A DNA stretch of 44,985 nucleotides. It comes from a virus. Below, piece by piece: positions 39,687 through 44,985 of this stretch. The notes under the pieces were generated by a model. That model was not told where the DNA came from. It searched no databases and saw only the letters and a list, made by a program, of their open reading frames with translations. The translations under genes and the position numbers were made by a program. Position 1 is the first letter of the stretch. Each line of letters begins with the position of its first letter. The stretch is from the IMG/VR virus record IMGVR_UViG_3300042905_006708, positions 1-44,985 of that record. The stretch is one strand, 5' to 3'.

Positions 39687-40273
39687 TGAAAGTTCTGTTT
39701 AAACCAAAAATTGATTACATACCAAATTTAGGCATAATTGTCCCTGCTTATTATCCATATAATTTAATTTCTTACTTCAGTTGGTTTTCTTTTGCTAAAA
39801 ATCTCCCAAATATAAAACCTGTATTTTTTGTTTATGGCTATCCAAATTTTGATGTAATACCTTGGGCAAGAAGACTAAAATTTAAAATAATACATCTAGA
39901 AACAAATTTTGATGTAGACCATATTCAGAATATGATCAAATGGCAAGAGTCATACATAATTGCTTTTTCTAATGTTTTCTGCTTGAGAAGATTTAATATA
40001 GACCAAGAAATATTTTCAAAATATCTTGTCATAAATGGAAAAAATAAGCCAAAAATAAATATTTGCAATAAATTTTTTGAAAAATCTGGAGAATTATTTT
40101 ATATCTCTGATGTTGATGCTAGAGATATTGCATACAGAGCTATAAATAGTAAGGATGCTTTTGACATATTGGATAATTGTAATAAAATACGCTTATCAAA
40201 TATTGTTAAAGAATCTTTGATTTTTAGACCACTGATCGAAAAGGAGTTATGCCATGAAACGATTCAATTTTGA
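39686..40273 (+). CDS. unknown protein, possibly glycosyltransferase-related
   Basis: 195 residues: NLGIIVPAYYPYNLISYFSW and KPVFFVYGYPNFDVIPWARR look like the first strands of a Rossmann or GT-A protein, but no DxD motif is evident. The C-terminal half is helical (DVDARDIAYRAINSKDAF). The ATG at 39686 overlaps the previous stop. No confident family; unusual high content of aromatic residues. Confidence 0.55.
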   Translation: MKVLFKPKIDYIPNLGIIVPAYYPYNLISYFSWFSFAKNLPNIKPVFFVYGYPNFDVIPWARRLKFKIIHLETNFDVDHIQNMIKWQESYIIAFSNVFCLRRFNIDQEIFSKYLVINGKNKPKINICNKFFEKSGELFYISDVDARDIAYRAINSKDAFDILDNCNKIRLSNIVKESLIFRPLIEKELCHETIQF

Positions 40274-40544
40274 ACGATATGGCGACGATGATTTCGATGA
40301 GGACAATCCAGAGGACTTCGGAGAAGATTCTAAGGATCACCCTGATCAAGTTGTAGATTCGCAGCTAATTGCTCTCCAGATTGAACAAAACTTTCTTTTA
40401 GAGCAGGAAATAAACGAAAAGATACTTGTTGATAGCATCAATCTATGCAAATCAAGTATTTTTTGGCGATTCAAATCAATGAAAAATAAATTGCAAATTA
40501 TTAAAGAAACATATGATGGTTTAAGAAAAATTCTTGAAGATTAA
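40254..40544 (+). CDS. unknown small protein with acidic N-terminus
   Basis: 96 residues: MKRFNFERYGDDDFDEDNPE and further acidic residues, then a helical C-terminal part (LIALQIEQNFLLEQEINEKI; IFWRFKSMKNKLQIIKETYD). AAGGAG seven bases upstream. It overlaps the previous gene by 20 bases. No family recognised. Confidence 0.62.
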   Translation: MKRFNFERYGDDDFDEDNPEDFGEDSKDHPDQVVDSQLIALQIEQNFLLEQEINEKILVDSINLCKSSIFWRFKSMKNKLQIIKETYDGLRKILED

Positions 40545-40572
40545 AAAGTTTCTAAAAATTAATTAAACCTTT

Positions 40573-40604
40573 AGTTGCTTGCTCAAAATTTTGAGCAAGC
40601 AACT
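40573..40604. terminator. 32-base perfect palindrome, terminator
   Basis: The perfect palindrome 40573-40588 / 40589-40604 folds into a long GC-containing stem with an AT tip, followed by TTTTATTT. It ends the upstream late unit before the FmdB/PrkA operon. Confidence 0.8.
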
Positions 40605-40667
40605 TTTATTTAATGTTAACTATATTATTTGAACAAGTCAAAACTTGTAAAATCCAGAGGATAAAAT

Positions 40668-40994
40668 TTGCCTACATATATATTTGGCTGTAAGAAATGT
40701 AAAAATGAATACGAAACATTCACCAGATTCGATGAAACTGGTAAATATTCAGATGTAAGTTGCCCTAAGTGTAACTCAAAATCAAAGAAAAAATTAATCA
40801 CTTCTGCCCATATTAAATTTGCTCAACCAAAAGATACAAGCAAATTTGATAATTTTAATTATAGGGCTGGATATAATTTGGAACAAGCCACTGATTTAAG
40901 AAGGAAAGCCGAAGCTGCTTCCCATATGGGAACAGCACCATACAACCCAATTGATGATATTAGCAGCGGAAAACACTTTGGTGAGGTGCAGTAA
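40668..40994 (+). CDS. FmdB-family zinc-ribbon protein, TTG start
   Basis: 108 residues. MPTYIFGCKKCKNEYETF and VSCPKCNSKSKKKL give the CxxC...CxxC zinc ribbon and the conserved MPTY start of FmdB-type putative regulatory proteins. The start is TTG at 40668, supported by AGAGG eight bases before it and by the family N-terminus. The C-terminal part (GYNLEQATDLRRKAEAASHM; YNPIDDISSGKHFGE) is flexible. Function of the family is not settled. It heads the operon with PrkA, so a link to that pathway is possible. Confidence 0.8.
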   Translation: MPTYIFGCKKCKNEYETFTRFDETGKYSDVSCPKCNSKSKKKLITSAHIKFAQPKDTSKFDNFNYRAGYNLEQATDLRRKAEAASHMGTAPYNPIDDISSGKHFGEVQ

Positions 40995-40995
40995 C

Positions 40996-43068
40996 ATGGG
41001 AAGACTCAGCGCATTAGTCGAAAACACAACAACACAAGATTTTGAAAAACTACACGAAGAAATCAGTTTTGATGAATATCTTGATAAGTGTTATGCAAAT
41101 CCAAAACTTGTCAGAAACTCATTTCAAAGAATTTATGATATGATTGTTTCTGAAGGAACAAATGAACTCGAAAGATATCGCAAGAAAGTCGTTACATATA
41201 AATTTTTTGAAAATCATCCACAAATTAAAATTTTCGGTATTGAAGAACAATTAGAAGCACTTGTAAGCCACTTTAAAGGCGCAGCAGGCGGCTTTGGACC
41301 AGAAAAGCGTATTCTTCTTCTCTGCGGTCCAGTAGGTTCATCCAAATCAACTATTCTTCGCCTTATCAAAAGAGGCCTTGAAGCTTACTCACGCATTGAT
41401 GATGGCGCTCTTTATACCTTCAAGTGGGTTAACCTTCCAGCAGGAGCAGAAGGTATCTATACTAGTGATAATTGCTGCTGCCCAATGAATGAAGAACCAC
41501 TCAAACTCATTCCTATTGAAATCCGTAAGAAAATTCTCACAGATCTTAATAAAATTCTTCGTGATAAGGCTTCAGATAAAGAAAAATCTACAGTCTATAA
41601 TTTGCATGTTGATGGAGAGCTTGATCCAAAGTGCAAGTTCTTTTATGAAAAATTGCTTGAACAATACAAGGGCGATTGGAGCAAAGTAATTGCCAATCAC
41701 ATTGTTGTGAAGAGAATGCACTATAGTGAAACAAATAGAGTTGGTATCGCATCATTCCAACCCAAGGACGAAAAGAACCAAGATAGCACAGAACTTACTG
41801 GTGATATTAACTTTGCTTTGCTCCCAACCTTTGGAAGTGACTCTGATCCAAGAACATTCAGTTTTGATGGGGAATTTCAAGTTGCCAATCGTGGCATTAT
41901 TGAATTTATCGAAATGCTTAAGCTAGAAGTAGCATTTCTTTACGATCTTCTTGGTGCATCTCAAGAACAATCTGTAAAGCCTAAGAAGTTTGCTCAAATA
42001 TCAATCGATGAAGCAATTGTTGGTCACACAAATATTCCCGAATACGAAAAACTTAAGAACAACCAATACATGGAAGCTCTAAAGGACAGAACTGTTAAGA
42101 TTGAAATTCCATATCTTCTTGAATGGCAGAACGAACTTAAGGTGTTGGAACAAGATTACAACAGTGAAAAGATTGCTCAACATATTGCGCCACACACACT
42201 TGAAATTGCTGCTCTTTTCGCAGTTCTTACTCGTCTTGATGAGGATAAAGACAGCAAGATCAGCCTTGTAGAAAAGGCTGAACTTTACGATGGCAAGATG
42301 CTTCCGGGCTGGACAATTGATCGTGTTAAAGAACTTAAAGAAAAGAATCCACAAGAAGGCATCAGTGGTCTTTCTGCTAGATACATTCAAGATAAAATTT
42401 CAAGTACTTTGAGTAGCAGACACGATTATATTAATCCATTCATGGTTCTCAATGCTCTTAAGAGTGGATTGGAATCACACAGTCTAATTACTAATAAAGA
42501 CATTGTTAGAAAATATCAAAACTGTATCACTCTTACAACCAAAAAGCTTGATGATATTCTCAAGCACGAAGTACAAAAAGCTTTGGTTGGCGATGAAGAA
42601 GCTATTGTTAGACTTTGCTCAAACTATATTGACAACTTGATGGCATATATCAACAAGTCAAAGATCACTAATAAAATCACTGGAAGAGAAGAGAGTCCAG
42701 ATGAAAAACTAATGCGAAGCATTGAAAGCAAGATTGATGTTCCTGAAGCAACCTGTGATGATTTCAGACGTATGATCGCAGCTTTTATTGGCGATCTTGC
42801 AATCAAACAAAAGATATTCCGTTGGGATAGCAATGCCCTTCTCAAAAAAGCTTTGGAGGCAAAACTCTTTGAAGACACTAAAGATCATATTAAAATTAGC
42901 GCATTCTCTAGTGGCGCAAGCACTGTTGACGCTGATGTTCAAAAGAAAATTGATGCAGTCAAACAAAGACTCATTGAAAAATATGGTTATAACGAGCAAT
43001 CAGCCACAGATGTCCTCGAATATGTAAGCTCCATATTTGCAAGAGGTGATCTGGCTGATGAAGAATAA
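40996..43068 (+). CDS. prkA: PrkA-type serine protein kinase
   Basis: 690 residues of the PrkA family (E. coli YeaG), an AAA+-like protein with a C-terminal kinase-like domain. The N-terminal EISFDEYLDKCYANPKLVRN and the P-loop LLCGPVGSSKST (111-118) are family hallmarks, as are EGIYTSDNCCCPMNEEPLKL and GEFQVANRGIIEFIEMLK. In bacteria PrkA acts in stress, starvation and sporulation, usually together with YeaH/YhbH and SpoVR. Nothing looks truncated. The start at 40996 follows GAGGTG and is one base from the FmdB stop. A shifted overlapping start is less likely. Confidence 0.93.
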   Translation: MGRLSALVENTTTQDFEKLHEEISFDEYLDKCYANPKLVRNSFQRIYDMIVSEGTNELERYRKKVVTYKFFENHPQIKIFGIEEQLEALVSHFKGAAGGFGPEKRILLLCGPVGSSKSTILRLIKRGLEAYSRIDDGALYTFKWVNLPAGAEGIYTSDNCCCPMNEEPLKLIPIEIRKKILTDLNKILRDKASDKEKSTVYNLHVDGELDPKCKFFYEKLLEQYKGDWSKVIANHIVVKRMHYSETNRVGIASFQPKDEKNQDSTELTGDINFALLPTFGSDSDPRTFSFDGEFQVANRGIIEFIEMLKLEVAFLYDLLGASQEQSVKPKKFAQISIDEAIVGHTNIPEYEKLKNNQYMEALKDRTVKIEIPYLLEWQNELKVLEQDYNSEKIAQHIAPHTLEIAALFAVLTRLDEDKDSKISLVEKAELYDGKMLPGWTIDRVKELKEKNPQEGISGLSARYIQDKISSTLSSRHDYINPFMVLNALKSGLESHSLITNKDIVRKYQNCITLTTKKLDDILKHEVQKALVGDEEAIVRLCSNYIDNLMAYINKSKITNKITGREESPDEKLMRSIESKIDVPEATCDDFRRMIAAFIGDLAIKQKIFRWDSNALLKKALEAKLFEDTKDHIKISAFSSGASTVDADVQKKIDAVKQRLIEKYGYNEQSATDVLEYVSSIFARGDLADEE

Positions 43069-43089
43069 TACAGAGGAGTAATGATTTTT

Positions 43090-43815
43090 ATGCCGTATAA
43101 TTATAATTGCAAACAATGCTTGAAAAAGTTTGCCCATAAAGATAAAAATAAAAAATTCTGCTCACAGAAATGTGTAAAAGAGCATAGTAAAAAAGGGATT
43201 AATTTAATTTGTTTTAATTGCGAACAAATTGTTTATGTTTCAGAGTATCGTGCAAAAAAATACAAAAAAGTATTTTGCAGCTTGGATTGTAGTAGAAGTT
43301 GGCAGGTGAAAAGAAGACCAACAAGAATTTGTGAAAATTGTAAGATTTTTTTCAAAAAAAAATCAAGATCAAACGCTATGTTTTGTTCTTTGGCTTGTAG
43401 ATTAAATTCTGATTACAATATAAACCAATTGGCAAACATGCGAAAAAAACAATCTCATCATAAAATAAATAATTTAGAAAAAAAAGGATATAAATTGCTT
43501 TCTGATATGAAATTTGAATTTGAAATACAATGGATTTTTGGCAAAAGATTTGTTGCAGATGCTTATTTGAAAGATTACAATGCAATTGTTCAGTTTGACG
43601 GAGATTATTGGCATGGTAATCCAAAAATATTTAAAAATTTGTCAGAAATGCAGCAAAAAAATAAAAGAACAGATGAAAGAGCAAATGCAGTTGCTAAAAA
43701 AGAAGGATTAAAAATTCTCAGATTTTGGGAACACGATATAAAAAACAATGAAAACTGTGTTAAAAACAAGATTTTCAAATTTCTTAAGGAGAACAAGTCT
43801 TGCCACGCCGTATAG
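43090..43815 (+). CDS. Vsr-like nuclease with three N-terminal zinc fingers, homing-type candidate
   Basis: 241 residues. Three CxxC-CxxxC units (C7/10/24/28, C41/44/63/67, C81/84/99/103) are followed by a Vsr/DUF559-type nuclease: FVADAYLKDYNAIVQFDGDY (D157, D170, D172), WHG, then KRTDERANAVAKKEGLKILR and FWEHD (E214-D216). This is the order of very-short-patch-repair nucleases and of EDxHD homing enzymes. It splits the PrkA-YeaH gene pair, as free-standing homing endonucleases often do. GAGGAG lies 11 bases before ATG 43090; an ATG at 43081 is only two bases from it. The end overlaps the YeaH start by 16 bases. Confidence 0.78.
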   Translation: MPYNYNCKQCLKKFAHKDKNKKFCSQKCVKEHSKKGINLICFNCEQIVYVSEYRAKKYKKVFCSLDCSRSWQVKRRPTRICENCKIFFKKKSRSNAMFCSLACRLNSDYNINQLANMRKKQSHHKINNLEKKGYKLLSDMKFEFEIQWIFGKRFVADAYLKDYNAIVQFDGDYWHGNPKIFKNLSEMQQKNKRTDERANAVAKKEGLKILRFWEHDIKNNENCVKNKIFKFLKENKSCHAV

Positions 43816-44985
43816 ATTCCGATCATAAGGATTTTAGAGATATCGTAGGCGGAAAAATTCGCAAAGGACTTAGAAAGTTCATTAAAAGTGGCGAAGTTTT
43901 CCGCAGACGAGGTAAAAATGGTAAAATTACAATAAAAATTCCTGCAATTGACATTCCTCATTTCCTTCATGGAAAGAATCCAAACGGCGTTGGTCGTGGT
44001 GAAGGAAACGAGGGTGATGTCATAGGAAAGGATAAAGATAAAGATAAAGCAAAAGGAAACGAAGCTGGAGATAGTGAAGGCGAAGGAATCATCGTTCAAA
44101 TCGATATGGAAGACATCCTTCAGTTTATGAAAGACGAATTAGAACTTCCAAATATTAAGCCAAAATCAAGTGCTAATATGGAAGAAGTAAAGATTAAATA
44201 TAACAACATATCACTTGTTGGCCCAGAATCACTTCGTCATACAAGAAGAACCATGCTTCAAGCTCTTAAAAGGCTTTGTGGTACGGGAGAAATCAATAAT
44301 CTTAAGACAGTTCCCGGATGTAAAGATCCAGTCAGATGTATCAATCCAATTAATGCAGACAAAAGATATCGTCAATTTAAAGAAATAAAAATACCATCAA
44401 GCAATGCTGTTGTGATGTTCGCTCGTGATGCAAGTGCTTCAATGGATGAAAAGAAAGTAGCAGTTGTTTCTGATATGTCTTATTGGATTGACACATATAT
44501 TAGAAGTTTCTACGAAAGAGTTGAAAGATTTTATGTTTGGCATGATGTTGTCGCACATGAAGTTGATGCAAAAGATTTTTACAGAGTAAGATATGGCGGT
44601 GGAACAAAATGTTCTAGCGCACTTAAATTAATGGCAAGTCAGTTTGATAATAGATTTCCTCCTTCAAACTGGAATATTTATGTTTTTTACTTTACAGATG
44701 GTGAAAACTTTGATAATGATAACGAAGAATTTGTTAACATTATCAGGAAAGATTTTCCAGACAGTAAAGTTAACCTTGTGTCAATTACACAAATTGGATC
44801 ATATTTTTACCGTAATTCAGTAGCAGAAGCTGTTGAGAAAGAAATGGTTGATTCTTCTTTGGGAAATAATGTCATAGTGACAGAAATAACACAAGAAATG
44901 CTTAATGATGAAACAAAAAGAAATGAATCAATTATTAAAGCAATAAAAGAAATACTTGGTAACGCAAACCAAACTTCTGGAGCCT
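43800..44985 (+). CDS. yeaH: YeaH/YhbH-family (DUF444) protein, 3' end outside window
   Basis: At least 395 residues. LPRRIDSDHKDFRDIVGGKI (first residue Met in the protein, encoded by TTG) is the family N-terminus. A Gly/Glu/Lys-rich linker follows, then KYNNISLVGPESLRHTRRT and a von Willebrand A-type domain with a MIDAS-like ARDASASMDE (D210, S212, S214) and YFTDGENFDND. The TTG start at 43800 has AAGGAG eight bases upstream. In bacteria this protein partners PrkA and SpoVR. SpoVR is not in the window but would be expected downstream. The C-terminus runs off the edge. Confidence 0.93.
   Translation, partial: MPRRIDSDHKDFRDIVGGKIRKGLRKFIKSGEVFRRRGKNGKITIKIPAIDIPHFLHGKNPNGVGRGEGNEGDVIGKDKDKDKAKGNEAGDSEGEGIIVQIDMEDILQFMKDELELPNIKPKSSANMEEVKIKYNNISLVGPESLRHTRRTMLQALKRLCGTGEINNLKTVPGCKDPVRCINPINADKRYRQFKEIKIPSSNAVVMFARDASASMDEKKVAVVSDMSYWIDTYIRSFYERVERFYVWHDVVAHEVDAKDFYRVRYGGGTKCSSALKLMASQFDNRFPPSNWNIYVFYFTDGENFDNDNEEFVNIIRKDFPDSKVNLVSITQIGSYFYRNSVAEAVEKEMVDSSLGNNVIVTEITQEMLNDETKRNESIIKAIKEILGNANQTSGA

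Noticed and set aside
1-44985. CRISPR array, rRNA or tRNA genes
   Set aside because: No regularly spaced repeats and no cloverleaf or rRNA-like sequence noticed by eye; a tRNAscan run would be decisive for tRNAs.

Overview
The window looks like part of a large, AT-rich tailed-phage genome of the T4 superfamily. The evidence is a nearly complete T4-type replication and recombination set: gp46/gp47-like nuclease complex, Dda-like and UvsW-like helicases, gp41/DnaB-like replicative helicase, gp32-like zinc ssDNA-binding protein, UvsX recombinase and a probable UvsY. A gp4-like head-completion nuclease, ThyX, dCMP deaminase and dNMP kinase are also present. No tRNA, rRNA, CRISPR array, IS element or integrase was recognised. 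Replication genes mostly have clear Shine-Dalgarno (SD) sites. A second class of genes instead starts 4-6 bases after a T4-late-like TAAATA box. The host is unknown. HldE and sugar-transfer genes point to a Gram-negative envelope. A secreted CxxCH protein and a signal-peptide/Pro-linker protein resemble planctomycete-type proteins, but this is only a weak hint.

Layout. 1-3220: minus-strand gp46/gp47 pair, then a divergent pair of small proteins with capsid-targeting-like N-termini and a 55-residue coiled-coil gene. 3373-9136: Dda and UvsW helicases, a methyltransferase-like protein, a glycosyltransferase and unknowns on both strands. 9137-9612: a 476-base noncoding region full of inverted repeats, the best candidate for a replication origin. 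9613-21001: the plus-strand replication block, with a short family-A DNA polymerase, a sigma-like protein, gp41, UvsY-like, a glycosyltransferase, dCMP deaminase, gp32, a Cys-rich lipoprotein, an ORF split by an in-frame TGA, UvsX and small unknowns. 21172-26659: Ski2-like helicase, dNMP kinase, zinc-finger gp4-like nuclease, small late proteins, a possible small RNA and ThyX. 26687-30380: membrane and late proteins, a sulfotransferase and two glycosyltransferases. 30370-32769: a tight minus-strand cassette of a secreted thioredoxin-like protein, a papain-like protease, a helical protein and a secreted CxxCH protein. 32811-40544: large late, probably internal-head or core, proteins interleaved with a bifunctional HldE and very small late genes. 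40668-44985: FmdB-type zinc ribbon, PrkA kinase, a zinc-finger Vsr-like nuclease and YeaH/YhbH, which is cut by the window edge.

How the parts fit. Three linked ideas stand out. First, many small or structural proteins share an N-terminus of the type M-x-T-F-x-x-[FY]-[IVLM]-x-E, which matches the T4 capsid-targeting/propeptide logic. Second, several of these genes, and the glycan genes, sit directly behind TAAATA boxes, so their late mRNAs may be leaderless. Third, a 184-residue sigma-like protein in the replication block could be the gp55-type factor that reads those boxes. Accessory systems worth attention are the phage-borne PrkA-YeaH stress-kinase pair, the secreted papain/CxxCH cassette, and the HldE, glycosyltransferase and sulfotransferase genes.
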